Assembly (NCBI GenBank): GCA_963750075.1
Contig: CAVVPG010000001.1
Span: 1,302,001 to 1,366,000, forward strand
DNA: 64,000 nucleotides
Reading direction: 5' to 3'
Source: Bog-473 sp963750075
GTDB taxonomy: Bacteria > Actinomycetota > Acidimicrobiia > Acidimicrobiales > RAAP-2
Shown: one piece after another, positions 27,623 to 37,455 of the stretch
Numbering within the stretch: position 1 is the stretch's first letter
Layout of the letters: the number at the start of each line of letters is the position of its first letter
Position numbers and translations under genes: made by a program
Notes under the pieces: generated by a model
Told to the model about the DNA's origin: nothing
Database searches by the model: none
Seen by the model: the letters and a program-made list of their open reading frames with translations, nothing else

Positions 27623-29482
27623 TCAGACTCGTTTCGGGTCGGTGGAGCTTGCAAAGCTGGCGGGGTAGGTGATCACCTCGGTGACGGTCAAGACGTTCGA
27701 ACCATTCGGCGCCGTGGAGATGTAGTTCACACAGGGCCCAACGTCAGCGTCCAACGGGTCGCAGAGCGGAAGAAGGCCGGTGTACACCGTCGCCCCGGTC
27801 GAAGGGTCTGTGGACTCGGCGGCTGCCTGGCCGCTCACGTCGGTGAAGGACTGGTTCGCCTGGAAGCAGACCCAGAAGGCGCTCGAGTCGCCGGGCGTCC
27901 CAGGGGCACCCGGGTTGAGAACCACGCCGTCGGCGACGGGGAAGCTCTCCGTGGACGTGATCGTGCCCTGCGGCGCGCTGAACGTGTTGCTCTCGCTCAG
28001 GACGCTCGGCGCGTGCAGGAACCCGTCACCACAGTTGAGCTGGCCCGAGTTGGCGTTCGTCGACACGAGGAGATCACCCGTCTGGCCGGTCGACGTCCCC
28101 ACCGTCGCGCTGATCGGCTGGGTGCTGGTGGGGTTCACCGATCCCGAGCACGTCGTTCCTGCGCTACAGGCCGTCACGGAGTCGGCGACGGCGACATTGT
28201 TGCTCGTCACGGTCGTGGTCGAGCCGCCGATGTCGACGATGCCGAAGGAGACCGGGGTGGGCTCAGCCCCGTTTGGATCGTTCGCCGTGTTCGCCGTGTA
28301 GGCATGAGTGCCCGACACCGTGAACGATCCGCCTGAGCCGGTGACCACAACCGGATCGGTGCTGGACGTGGTGGTGCTGGTCGTGCCGTCGCCCCACGAG
28401 ATCGTCGTGTCAGCGAAGTCCGCGGTCGTGGCGGCCGGGTTCCCGTCGGTGAACGTGGCGCTGGTGGTGAACGGGACGTTTGTCTGCTGTGGGGCGATGA
28501 CGACGGCGGGGCCGGGAGTCAAGGGCGCGTCGGTGACCGTGACGGGCCCGGGGCTCGAGGTGACGGTCGCGACGTTGCTGGCGGTGTACGCCTGCAAGGG
28601 AGGATCGGTGACAGCGACGGTGATGCTGTAGGGCCCGTCGTCGCAGTAGGTATGGGTCCCACTCACCACGTACGAACCCGACGACGCCGCCGTGATGGTC
28701 CCGGAGCTCGACGAATTGGTGTTGCACGAACCGTCGCCCCAATTGATGGTGGCTTGGAATTCGCCGGCCGGCGAGATCGAGCCGGTGTCGGTGAACGTGG
28801 TGACCTGGCCGCTCCAGGGGTCGCCCTCGACCGGCGCCGGGGTGATCGCGGGCGTGGAGACCTGCAGGCCGGTCTGGAGCACCGCGGTGGCGGTGGACCT
28901 CGTCGGTGGGGCCTCGAGCGACAGGAAGGTGGTCGCCTGCGGCAGGAGAGCGCTCGTGAAGCTGATCGTCCCGGAGCCTTTAGTCCTCCCGCTCGTGGTG
29001 ACGTTCGTGAAGGTGTTGTGCGGCCCTTCGTAGTCGTAGGGGTCTATACCGGTTGTCTTGCCTCTGGTGGTCGTGTAGGAGGGGCCGCCGCTCGGTCCGT
29101 TCTTCTGGCAGTAGGACGATGAAACCGGGGATGTGAAGCTCAAGGTACAGATCCCGTCACCATCGAACCCGAAGGCGTTGCTGGTGCCCGTGAGCGCGAT
29201 GCTCGACACGATGGCGTTCGAGTCGTTCACCACGCCGACGACGACATCGTCTCCTTCGCCCCTCCCGCCACCGTCGTAGGGCGCGGGATTCGTGCCGGCG
29301 GCGATCGAGACGCTCCCGCTGGGGTTCACGGTGAGCACATAGGCACACCCGGTCCCGGCTCCGACACTCGGGCACATCGGGGTGGCGCCGGTTCCGCCGC
29401 TGGCCGCCGCCATCACGGTCACGCCGGTGCCGGCCACCAATGCACAGCCGAGGAACAGCATCAGAAGCTTTGCCCGTTTCAT
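27623..29482 (-). CDS. Secreted protein with PKD-type Ig domains
   Basis: 619 residues. Signal peptide at the N-terminus (MKRAKLLMLFLGCALVAGTG... ending AAASGG). At least two PKD-like domains are visible from the ATINWGDGSCN...YCDDGPYSITVAVTD and DTTISWGDGTTS...HAYTANT patterns. The rest is Thr/Ser-rich beta sequence with scattered cysteine pairs. No LPxTG or membrane anchor is seen. ATG 29482 has GGGAGGT seven bases upstream; the reading to 29509 lacks this. Likely a cell-surface or matrix protein. It follows the cyclase gene (29545) upstream of it on the same strand by a 62-base gap. Confidence 0.8.
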   Translation of the reverse strand: MKRAKLLMLFLGCALVAGTGVTVMAAASGGTGATPMCPSVGAGTGCAYVLTVNPSGSVSIAAGTNPAPYDGGGRGEGDDVVVGVVNDSNAIVSSIALTGTSNAFGFDGDGICTLSFTSPVSSSYCQKNGPSGGPSYTTTRGKTTGIDPYDYEGPHNTFTNVTTSGRTKGSGTISFTSALLPQATTFLSLEAPPTRSTATAVLQTGLQVSTPAITPAPVEGDPWSGQVTTFTDTGSISPAGEFQATINWGDGSCNTNSSSSGTITAASSGSYVVSGTHTYCDDGPYSITVAVTDPPLQAYTASNVATVTSSPGPVTVTDAPLTPGPAVVIAPQQTNVPFTTSATFTDGNPAATTADFADTTISWGDGTTSTTTSSTDPVVVTGSGGSFTVSGTHAYTANTANDPNGAEPTPVSFGIVDIGGSTTTVTSNNVAVADSVTACSAGTTCSGSVNPTSTQPISATVGTSTGQTGDLLVSTNANSGQLNCGDGFLHAPSVLSESNTFSAPQGTITSTESFPVADGVVLNPGAPGTPGDSSAFWVCFQANQSFTDVSGQAAAESTDPSTGATVYTGLLPLCDPLDADVGPCVNYISTAPNGSNVLTVTEVITYPASFASSTDPKRV

Positions 29483-29544
29483 CGCCAATACCTCCCGTTG
29501 TCGGCGCACCGCCTCGCCCCCGGGCTCGGACGTTAGACGTTTGG

Positions 29545-32500
29545 CTACGGAGTGGCAATCGGCATTGCGCGGGAGCTCGGAGCCAACAGGTCCGGGACCC
29601 AGATCACGCCGAGCGCGTCGAGGATGCGGTCGCTCTCCTCGGCCAGGTCGTCGGGAGCCCGCCCTCCGTGGTCGAGACCGAGGGCCACCATGACCCTGAG
29701 CGTCAGGGCGACCTCGTAGTCGACATGGTTCGCACGCGCGGCCTCGAGGCTTTGGCGCAGCGCCTCGGCCGCCCCGTCACGGTTCCCCTCCCGAGCCAGA
29801 GCCACACCGCGGACGCGGTGCAACAAGGGCACCGGGGCCACGGCGCCCAGCGCCCGGGCCTGCGCCAACTCCGCCTCCGCTCGAATCCGTGCCTCCTCGA
29901 CGTGGCCCGCGAGCAGTTCACATTCAGCCCACCGGGCCCCGACCTCCAGCGCTTCCGCCTGGCTCCCCAATACCTCGGCCTCCCGACGGGACTCGCCGAA
30001 CAGGCGGAAGGCCTCGTCGTACCGTCCCGATTTGGCGGCGGACCGTGCCAGATTGCCCTTGACGTAGGCCTCGGCCGAGCGGTGCCCGGCGGCACGGCAG
30101 ACGCGCACCACGGACTCGAAGACCCGCTCCGCCTCTTCGACCCGGCCTTGGTCGAGTGCGATCTCGGCGATGTTGTTCTCCATGATTCCCTGATGGACGA
30201 CATTGCCCGCGCGGCCTGCCATCTCCTCGGCCCGGCGGTACACCTCGAGCGCATCGTCCCACCGTCCCCGGAAGTAGACGTAGATCGCAAGGGAGTTGAG
30301 TACGCGAGCCTGCCCGGCGAGGTCACCGAGCTCCTCCATGAGCGCCAAAGCCCGTTCCGTGTTGGTCGGGTCCTCCAACGTGCCGAGCTCCATCTCCGCC
30401 CAGTCGAGGACGCTGAGGGCATTGGCCAGCGCCTCCTTGTCGCCAGCCCGCTCGGCCTGGGCGATGGCCCGCCTGCACCACGTGATGGCGCGCTCGTGAT
30501 GGCCCTGCTCTCCGCAGAACCAGCCATACCAAGCGAGAAGCTGAGCTCGTTGGCGCTCTACCTCGAGATCGTCCGCAGCGTCATCGAGGACGTGCAGCGC
30601 CCGCGTGATCCAGCGCAGCGCGGTGGAATAGCGATCGAGCCAGCCCTGGGCCCGGGCCAGCTTCAACATCAGACGGGCATCAGCCAGCCGATCGTCACGA
30701 ACCAGCCGTCGGGCCGCGCGGTAGGCGGCTACCGCTCCCACGTACTCGGACCCCTTGTCTCGAGCGTCGCCGAGTGCCTCGGTGACCTCGGCCACCTGTC
30801 GAGGAGTGAGCTCCGGCAGCCGGCGCGAGGCCGTCAGGGCCCGCTCGAGGAACTGGGCGGCCTCGGCATTGGCGTAGACGGCCAGGGCCCGCTCGGCGGC
30901 GACAAGTGAGTACGCCCAGGCCTCGTCGTAGGCCTGGGCGTGCAAGTAGTGCAGCGACAGCGTCTCGGCATACTCGTCAGACCTGTCACCCGCTGCGAGC
31001 CGGATGGCCTGTCCCGCATTGGCGTGGAGCTGGCGACGCAGGCGGTACGACAAGCCGTTGTAGGCGCCGTCGCGAAGAAGGGCATGGCGAAAGCTGAGGT
31101 TGCCCGCGGCATCGACCGCGACGAACTGCTCGAGACGCTGCCAGACCGGGTCACCGTCATCGGGCACGTCGTCGAGGACGGCGTTGAGCAGCTTGAGCGG
31201 AGTTGTTCGGCCGAGCACCGAGACTCGCCTCAGGAAGCGTCGATCATCGACGGAGAGCCGATCGATGCGGGCAGCGATCACAGCCTCCACGGAATCCGGG
31301 AGGGACTCGATGTCGTCGGTGTCGCGGGCTGCAGACACGAGCTCCAGTAGGAAGAGGGGATTGCCGCCGGAGCGCTCGGTGAGGGCGGCCACGACGTGAG
31401 GCGGTAGTGGGGCGTCGCCGACGGCCACCTGGACCAGTGCCGTGGCCTCGGCTCCCTCGAGAGGCTCGAGGCGCATCTGCATGGAGCTCGGTTCGGGAGC
31501 TACGAACCCCGTTTCCTCGTCCCGACGGGTGGAACAGAGGAGCCAGGGCCTGGTGTCGACCGAGGCGGCGACCTGTCGGAGCAGCTCCGACGATGCTTCA
31601 TCCATCCAGTGTGCGTCCTCGACGAATATGACCGTCGGATCATTCGAGAGGTGCCCCAGCAAGTCGACCATCACCTCGCCCTGGCGTCGGCTGCGAAATT
31701 CGGGGGCGAGCTCGGACGTTTCGGGGGTGTCCGGCAGAGCGACGTCGACGACGGCGCCCACCAGCGGCGCCCACGGAACGAGTTCGGGCGCGATCCTCTC
31801 AATCGATTGCCGCAGCTGCTCCGGACTCAGCCCCTCGACGGTGTCCTCGAATCCCAAGAGCCCTCGTATCGTCCCGCGCAGCGCGCCGTACGGCGTCGAC
31901 GAGTCGTAATACTCCCCCGTGACCGTCAGTGTCAGGAGGTCGTCGGTCACCGACCGGAATTCCTCGATCAGCCGCGACTTCCCCGCTCCCGGCTCGCCGA
32001 CGACCTCGATCACAGATCCTGACCCTCGGCGCATGGCATCGACCGCCCGGCGCCATTGTTCCATCTCCGTCCTGCGACCGACCAAGGAGGAGGTCGTTCG
32101 GGTCTCGGCCCGTCGTGCCCCGATCCGGGCGCCGAGATCGAACGCCTCGACCGGTTTGGCCTTTCCCTTGACGTAGAAGGGCTCCACGGCCGTGACGTCG
32201 AAGCGTGATCCCGCCCTCGACAAGACCTCGGGAGCCACCAGGGTCTGGCCCGGGGATGCCTTCGCCATCAGCCGTGCCGCCAGGTTGACGGCGTCGCCCA
32301 TCACCGTGAACGTGCGCCGGTACGCCGGGCCGATGTCCCCGGCGAAGACCGGACCTCGGTTCACGCCCACACGGACCGTGGGGGTTCGGTCGCGGTCCAT
32401 GATCTGGCGCACGGCCAAGAGCATGCGGTGCTCGTCGTCGCCCGACGTCGACGGCGCGCCGGCCACCAGAATCACCTTGCCGCCGTCATGGTCGATGTCC

Positions 32501-33399
32501 GTGCCGAGGAAGGTGATGCCCTGTCCGTCCACGGCCTCCTGGACGTCGGTGACGAGGACGTCGAGATAGGCGGCAACGGCGTCCGCCGCCTCTGCGGCGA
32601 AGATGGCATCGGTGCCGTCGAAGTGGAGGAAGGCGATGGTGACTCTGCGGTGTTCGGGTTCGTGGCCGCTGCGCAGCGCGGAGTCCAAAATCGCCTTCGG
32701 GATGCATCGCGACAGGTCGACCGTGCATTCGAGTGGAGCGCGTGACGTGGGCGAGGCGGTGACGGTGGGACACCGACGCAGCAGACGTCCTTCACCCTTC
32801 GCCGCCCCCAGGTCCGAGGCTGGCAAGGCGGCCGCGGTCATTCCGCTCACCACGATCTCACCGGCAGTCGCCGTCGCCTCCATGGAGACGGTGGTGCTCG
32901 CCGCCGGACCGGTCACGACCAGCTCTCGGTGCGAAGACCCGACAAGGAACAGGTCGAACTGCCCGCTGTTGATCCCTATGGACATGCGGAGGGTCACCCG
33001 GTGTCCGAGCACAGTCATCCGGCCCACTTCTCGCAGCTTCTGCCGCATCTCGTAGGCCGCCCGACAGGCCCGAGCTTCGTGGTCGTCCTCGGTGAACAAG
33101 AGGAGCAAGGCATCGCCCCCGAACTTGAGGAGACGGCCCCCGGCGTCGTATGCGATCCCCAGTAGCGCGACGAAGCACTCGCCGATCGTTGCGGCTAGCT
33201 CCTCGGCACCGATCTTCCCGTGCGCCGCGAGTCCTTCGGAGAGCTTCGTGAAACCAGATATGTCGACGAACGCGACGGTCCCCTCGACGGCTCGATGGCG
33301 CAGGTCGGGACTCTCCTGCATCCAGTCGATGACCAGGCGCGGCAGGTACGGCGCCAGGAGGAGGTTGGTGTCATCGATGTTCACCGACTGCAAGGTCAC
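29545..33399 (-). CDS. Soluble-adenylyl-cyclase (ADCY10)-type protein: two cyclase domains, AAA ATPase, TPR
   Basis: 1284 residues, the layout of mammalian soluble adenylyl cyclase. Domain 1 has both metal-binding Asp residues (D46 in VAFVDISGFTKLSE, D96 in LKFGGDALLLLF) but lacks the Asn/Arg pair (TGPAASTTVSMEA). Domain 2 has lost the first metal Asp (IAFLHFDG) but keeps Asn and Arg in FTVMGDAVNLAARLM near residues 365-376. The two domains therefore complement each other into one active site. An ATPase module follows (EVVGEPGAGKSRLIEEF near 470, VIFVEDAHWMD), then about 500 residues of TPR-like helices. No DNA-binding domain is seen. Probably makes cAMP under control of the ATPase/TPR part; bicarbonate response is possible from the family. 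Confidence 0.9.
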   Translation of the reverse strand: MTLQSVNIDDTNLLLAPYLPRLVIDWMQESPDLRHRAVEGTVAFVDISGFTKLSEGLAAHGKIGAEELAATIGECFVALLGIAYDAGGRLLKFGGDALLLLFTEDDHEARACRAAYEMRQKLREVGRMTVLGHRVTLRMSIGINSGQFDLFLVGSSHRELVVTGPAASTTVSMEATATAGEIVVSGMTAAALPASDLGAAKGEGRLLRRCPTVTASPTSRAPLECTVDLSRCIPKAILDSALRSGHEPEHRRVTIAFLHFDGTDAIFAAEAADAVAAYLDVLVTDVQEAVDGQGITFLGTDIDHDGGKVILVAGAPSTSGDDEHRMLLAVRQIMDRDRTPTVRVGVNRGPVFAGDIGPAYRRTFTVMGDAVNLAARLMAKASPGQTLVAPEVLSRAGSRFDVTAVEPFYVKGKAKPVEAFDLGARIGARRAETRTTSSLVGRRTEMEQWRRAVDAMRRGSGSVIEVVGEPGAGKSRLIEEFRSVTDDLLTLTVTGEYYDSSTPYGALRGTIRGLLGFEDTVEGLSPEQLRQSIERIAPELVPWAPLVGAVVDVALPDTPETSELAPEFRSRRQGEVMVDLLGHLSNDPTVIFVEDAHWMDEASSELLRQVAASVDTRPWLLCSTRRDEETGFVAPEPSSMQMRLEPLEGAEATALVQVAVGDAPLPPHVVAALTERSGGNPLFLLELVSAARDTDDIESLPDSVEAVIAARIDRLSVDDRRFLRRVSVLGRTTPLKLLNAVLDDVPDDGDPVWQRLEQFVAVDAAGNLSFRHALLRDGAYNGLSYRLRRQLHANAGQAIRLAAGDRSDEYAETLSLHYLHAQAYDEAWAYSLVAAERALAVYANAEAAQFLERALTASRRLPELTPRQVAEVTEALGDARDKGSEYVGAVAAYRAARRLVRDDRLADARLMLKLARAQGWLDRYSTALRWITRALHVLDDAADDLEVERQRAQLLAWYGWFCGEQGHHERAITWCRRAIAQAERAGDKEALANALSVLDWAEMELGTLEDPTNTERALALMEELGDLAGQARVLNSLAIYVYFRGRWDDALEVYRRAEEMAGRAGNVVHQGIMENNIAEIALDQGRVEEAERVFESVVRVCRAAGHRSAEAYVKGNLARSAAKSGRYDEAFRLFGESRREAEVLGSQAEALEVGARWAECELLAGHVEEARIRAEAELAQARALGAVAPVPLLHRVRGVALAREGNRDGAAEALRQSLEAARANHVDYEVALTLRVMVALGLDHGGRAPDDLAEESDRILDALGVIWVPDLLAPSSRAMPIATP

Positions 33400-33566
33400 G
33401 CGTGCTCAGATCCCCCGTGTTCCCTCGACCGCGAAGGCATTTGGAATAGGGCGAGCATCTCACGGCCGCGGCCTCATCGACCAGCTCCCGCGGTGTCGTC
33501 GGGACGGCAGCCCTTCGGGCCGTCCTCGTGTCGTCATGACCGAGGGCGTCGTCGGGCGTCCACGCC

Positions 33567-34343
33567 CTACGCGAAGTCCGGCGGCCGCTTCTCCTGGAAG
33601 GCGGCGATCCCCTCGGCGTAGTCCTTGCCCGAGTAGACGTCGTGGCGCAGCTGGTTGATCCACTGCGAGTCCTGGGCCGACAGGGCCACGGCGCGCACGA
33701 AGGTGGTGGCTTGGAGCTTGTAGGCGCGAATGGCCTCACCCGAGCGACTCCTCACCGTGCGCGCCAGCTCATAGGTGGTGTCCTCCAGCTCGTCGCTGCC
33801 CACCAGGCGATTCAGGATGCCGACGGCGTAGGCGCGCTCGGCGGGAACGAGGTCCGCCGTCATCATCAGCTCGTTCACCACGTTGAGCGGCAGCCGGGCC
33901 AGGAAGTACTGGATCCCCGATGCGGAATAGGGCAACCCGAGACGTGCCGGTGTCACGGCGAACGCCGCCGTCTCGTCGCCGACCACCAGGTCGCAGTTCA
34001 GCACCAGGTCGCAGGCGCCGCCCCAGACGGTCCCGTGGACCATGGCGATGACCGCGCCGGGGTATCCGCGCACGGCGCGCAGGAGCTCCTCGAGGGGATC
34101 GGCGAAAGGGAGCGGGTCCACCCCGCGCACGGGGAGTTCGTCGATGTCGTGACCGGCCGACCACACGTCGGTGAGCTCGGCGGTCTTGAGGACGACGGCG
34201 CGGATCCCTCGCTCCTCGAAATCACCGAAAGCGTCCAGTAGCTCCTGCACGGTTGCCGCGCCCAGTGCGTTGCGCTTGGCGACGTTGTCGAGGGCGAGCG
34301 TCCCCACCTTGTCCTCGACGCCGACCCGGACCGTCGGCCTCAC
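33567..34343 (-). CDS. Enoyl-CoA hydratase-family protein, methylmalonyl-CoA decarboxylase (ScpB)-like
   Basis: 258 residues of crotonase fold. The sequence tracks E. coli ScpB: SAGHDIDELPVRGVDPL, then IAMVHGTVWGGACDLVLNCD (oxyanion-hole Gly pair and the WGG signature) and FAVTPARLGLPYSASGI. The ending YAEGIAAFQEKRPPDF is also typical. ScpB decarboxylates methylmalonyl-CoA to propionyl-CoA. The GTG start overlaps the CGNR regulator stop by four bases, so the regulator probably controls it. Confidence 0.85.
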   Translation of the reverse strand: MRPTVRVGVEDKVGTLALDNVAKRNALGAATVQELLDAFGDFEERGIRAVVLKTAELTDVWSAGHDIDELPVRGVDPLPFADPLEELLRAVRGYPGAVIAMVHGTVWGGACDLVLNCDLVVGDETAAFAVTPARLGLPYSASGIQYFLARLPLNVVNELMMTADLVPAERAYAVGILNRLVGSDELEDTTYELARTVRSRSGEAIRAYKLQATTFVRAVALSAQDSQWINQLRHDVYSGKDYAEGIAAFQEKRPPDFA

Positions 34344-34963
34344 GCGGAAACCTCGGCCCCGGTGGCCCGGGTACCAACGGTGCGTCGCGAGCGCAGGTTG
34401 CGGTTCTTGATCCGGTTGCCGCAGACCGCCATGTCGCACCACGCCCCACGCCCCGCGTGGGAGCGGTCGTAGTAGGCCCAGCGGCAGTCCGGGTTCTTGC
34501 AGGCCTTCAGCCGCGGCCAGGTGCCGTCGCGTTGGGAGTCGCGGATGATGAGGAGCAGCGTGGCCAGTCCGCTCGCCCCGGGCTCGTCCCCAGGCCGGAG
34601 GTCGACGCTGCCGTCGGCGAGCACGACCGGCTGCAGACGGCACCCCTGGGCGAGTGTCGCCAGCGCGTGGATCGCCGCACCGTCGGGCGCCCCGCCGCCG
34701 GCGTTGTGGACGAGCAGGGCGCGGATCGCCTCCCGCATCCCGCGCAGCACCGAAACGTCCGGGTCGTCGGTCTCGTCGGCGTCGCGCAGGCCGGCGTCGC
34801 GCAGCCACCGGCCGGCCGACGCCCCGTCGGCGAGAAGGTCGGTGCCCGAGTCGCCCTCCCAGGTGTTGACGAAGGACTGCACCACCAGCAGCGGCATGGG
34901 TGCGGGCTTCGTCTCGTCGTCGGGGACCCAGGACGGCAGCGCCATGCCACCATCGTAGCGCAT
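34340..34963 (-). CDS. CGNR zinc-finger transcriptional regulator (ABATE domain)
   Basis: 207 residues. The N-terminal ABATE domain includes PLLVVQSFVNTWEGDSGTD. The C-terminal CGNR zinc finger is complete: CKNPDCRWAYYDRSHAGRGAWC...CGNRIKNR, with Cys in KACKNPDC and WCDMAVCGN. ATG 34963 is chosen; ATG 34945 (MALPSWVPDD) is almost equally good. First gene of a two-gene operon with the ScpB-like decarboxylase, divergent from the small unknown gene at 35051. Confidence 0.85.
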   Translation of the reverse strand: MRYDGGMALPSWVPDDETKPAPMPLLVVQSFVNTWEGDSGTDLLADGASAGRWLRDAGLRDADETDDPDVSVLRGMREAIRALLVHNAGGGAPDGAAIHALATLAQGCRLQPVVLADGSVDLRPGDEPGASGLATLLLIIRDSQRDGTWPRLKACKNPDCRWAYYDRSHAGRGAWCDMAVCGNRIKNRNLRSRRTVGTRATGAEVSA

Positions 34964-34996
34964 CGTGACCTGTAAAGCCCCTTGACTGGTCTTGGC

Positions 34997-35007
34997 ATGA
35001 CGGTCAT
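34997..35007. promoter_or_regulatory. Inverted repeat ATGAC-G-GTCAT, candidate operator
   Basis: An 11-bp perfect-arm dyad lies in the 87-base gap between the divergent CGNR (34963) and unknown (35051) genes. TTGACT at 34982 is a possible -35 for the plus strand. The position suits control of both genes by the CGNR protein; there is no experimental basis in the sequence. Confidence 0.4.
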
Positions 35008-35050
35008 ACTGGGTTTTGATGGTCACGGTTCGGCAGGCACGAGGGCGGCG

Positions 35051-35515
35051 ATGATCGTCGTGGTCGAGCACGGCGCCGGGCTCGACCTGCGGCGGGTGCG
35101 GCTGCGGGACCGGCTGCTGACCCGCCTCCGGGCCTCGTCCCTCGATGCCGAGCTGGCCGCGGGCGCCTCACCCGACTCGAGCGTGGAGCTCGCCCTGCGC
35201 GCCGGACAGCTGTGCCGGCCCTCGTACCGGCGGCTCCTCTGCCATGGCCTCGCCCGCGTCCTGGCGACGGCGGCAGGGCCGGCGCGCTCGATGCGCAAGA
35301 TCCCGGTGGACCGCCGCGCCGTCCGGGACGCCCGCGCCGAGCTCGAGGCCGTGGCCGAGTGCCTCGGCGCCGCTGGGCCCGTGGGCGTGCGCGGCGTGGC
35401 CCGGGTCAGCAAGCTGCTGACCGACGGGACCGGGCCGCTCTACCAGGCGTCCCGGCCGGGACGGCTGCGCAACGAGCTCCGCGCCGCGCTGGGGGCCCTG
35501 GACCCGCTCGCCTGA
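35051..35515 (+). CDS. Conserved-looking hypothetical protein, 154 residues
   Basis: Not recognised. ATG 35051 follows GAGGGCGGCG. The protein is Ala/Arg/Leu-rich, soluble and probably helical. It starts MIVVVEHGAGLDLRRVRLRDRLLTRLRASS, has a central PSYRRLLCHGLARVLA with a single Cys-His, and ends RPGRLRNELRAALGALDP. Codon use matches its neighbours. Longer readings from 34982 include the intergenic dyad and are less likely. Divergent from the CGNR regulator. Confidence 0.6.
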   Translation: MIVVVEHGAGLDLRRVRLRDRLLTRLRASSLDAELAAGASPDSSVELALRAGQLCRPSYRRLLCHGLARVLATAAGPARSMRKIPVDRRAVRDARAELEAVAECLGAAGPVGVRGVARVSKLLTDGTGPLYQASRPGRLRNELRAALGALDPLA

Positions 35516-35537
35516 GCGGGCCCCCGTGCGCGCCGCT

Positions 35538-37455
35538 TCAGACGCCCGCCATGCCGACCACCGGCGCGTTGAGCGGGAGCGAGCCGGCCGAGCCGTGGAA
35601 CGGCGCGTCGCCGTAGTCGAAGATGCCGCCGTCGCTGGCCACCAGCCAGTAGCCGCCGCCGTCGGGGGTGGCCGCCATCCCCACCACGGGCTTGTTCAGC
35701 GGGAGCGAGCCGGCCGAGCCGTGGAAGACCGCGTCGCCGTAGGAGAAGATGCCGCCGTCGCTGGCCGCCAGCCAGTAGCCGCGGCCGTCGTGCGTGGCCG
35801 CCATCCCCACCACGGGTCTGTTCAGCGGGAGCGAGCCGGCCGAGCCGTGGAAGACGGCGTCGCCGTAGGAGAAGATGCCGCCGTCGCTGGCCACCAGCCA
35901 GTAGCCGCGGCCGTCGGCCGTCGGGGCCATGCCGACGATGGGACGGTTGAGGTGGATGCCCCCCGCCGAGCCGAAGAAGGCCTGCGTCGCCGTAGCTGAA
36001 GATGCCCCCGTCGGACGCGACCAGCCAGTAGCCGCCGCCGTCCGGGGTCGCGGCCATGCCCACGATCGGCTTGTTCAGGGGGAGTGAGCCCGCCGAGCCG
36101 TGGAACGGCGCGTCCCCGTAGTCGAAGATCCCGCCGTCGCTGGCCACCAGCCAGTAGCCGCCGCCGTCACGGGTGGGCGCCATCCCCACCACGGGTTGGT
36201 TGAGGGGAAGAGAGCCGGCCGAGCCGCAGAACGGCACGTTCCCGTAGTTGAAGACGCCGCCGTCGGAAGCCGCCATGTAGTAGCCCGAGGGAGCCGCCGG
36301 CGCCGTGCACGGGACCTGCCCGGTGCCGTTGGGCAACGTGATCCGTCCGGCGAAGAGCTGCCGGGCCGCGCCGCAGGCGTAGCTGGTGCACCCCGGCGAA
36401 CCGCCCTGCCAGGCCGCGTAGTCGAGCCACCAGTTCCCGGCGGCGTCGGAGAAGAGCGACCCCCCGCCCGGACCGAGGACCGACCCGTAGGAGCCGAGGA
36501 TCTGGCTCTGGGGGCCGCAGGGTCCGAGGGGTCCGCTGCAGACGGCGATCGCCTCGGAGTATCCGGTGCTCGTGTACACGCCGGCCGAGAAGGCCAGGTA
36601 GAAGGCGCCGCCGGCCGCCTTCATCGACGGGTTCTCCACCGTGGTCTCCCAGGGGTAGCTCACCGTGTTGTTGGTCAGCAGGAGGGCGGCCGAAGAGCCG
36701 GGGGCGAAGCCCGTCCCGCTTGCGTCGAGCTGCTGGGCCCAGATGTAGGCCGGCGCCGACGAGCCGCCGTCGTTCTGCTTCCACACGAGGTAGGCGACGC
36801 CCGTGCTGGGGTCGACGTAGGGCTCGGGGTCGATGGACCCCATGGGCTGGCAGAGCAGCGGGCCGTCGGCCACATCGTTGAACTGCACGTTGGTCAACGA
36901 GATGGACGGCGCAGTCGCCACGGTGAGGCAGTCGGAGCCGGTGTCCGACCCGTGTCCTGCGGGGGCCGCGTCGTAGAACATCACCCAGTGACCCCCGTAC
37001 TGGAACACGCCGGGCGAGGTCTGCGTGTTCGCCTGCTCCCACGGCGAGGGGTTCGGCAGCGCCGTCGAGCCGTAGCAGGCGTGGGTGGAATCGGTGTAGG
37101 GCCCGTAGCCGAAGTTGGGGAACGAGGAGACCAGGGCGGCGATGTGGTTCCCCAGCGCGTTGCCCGTGGTGAAGGCGTAGTAGAAGCCGCCCGAGTAGAC
37201 GACCTGGGGATCGGCGGCGTCCCCGCTCCCGGCGAAGTTGTAGGCCGGGACGCCGGTGCCGCACGCCGGGGGGACGAACGCGGGTGTCGGGCTGGGATCC
37301 ACCGCCACGGCGTGGGGGGCCGTGGTGGCCGCGGCCGGCGCCGGGTCCAGCTGCGGGACCGTCGACGAAGCACCAACCAGGGTCAACAGGCCGACCAGCG
37401 CTCCCGCCGCGATCCTGGTCCCCCTCAGCTGCGTCCTGTGACGGCGCGGCGTCAT
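35538..37455 (-). CDS. Secreted GH43-like protein with SDGGIF repeats, with an apparent frameshift
   Basis: Signal peptide from MTPRRHRTQLRG (ATG 37455; ATG 37479 possible). Residues about 65-350 resemble a five-bladed glycoside hydrolase 43-type domain (YAFTTGNALG, HWVMFYDAA, GSIDPEPYVDPSTGVAYLVW, ENPSMKAAGGAFYLAFSAG). The C-terminal part is a tandem of about 33-residue repeats with consensus GYWLVASDGGIFSYGDA-FHGSAGSLPLN-PVVGMAATPDG. At about 35978-35986 one extra base (GACGCAGGCCTTC) shifts the frame; the last repeats continue in another frame to the stop at 35538. Corrected length is about 638 residues. The repeats recur in the proteins at 56.6 and 59.0 kb. Probably an exported polysaccharide-acting or binding protein. 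Confidence 0.78.
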
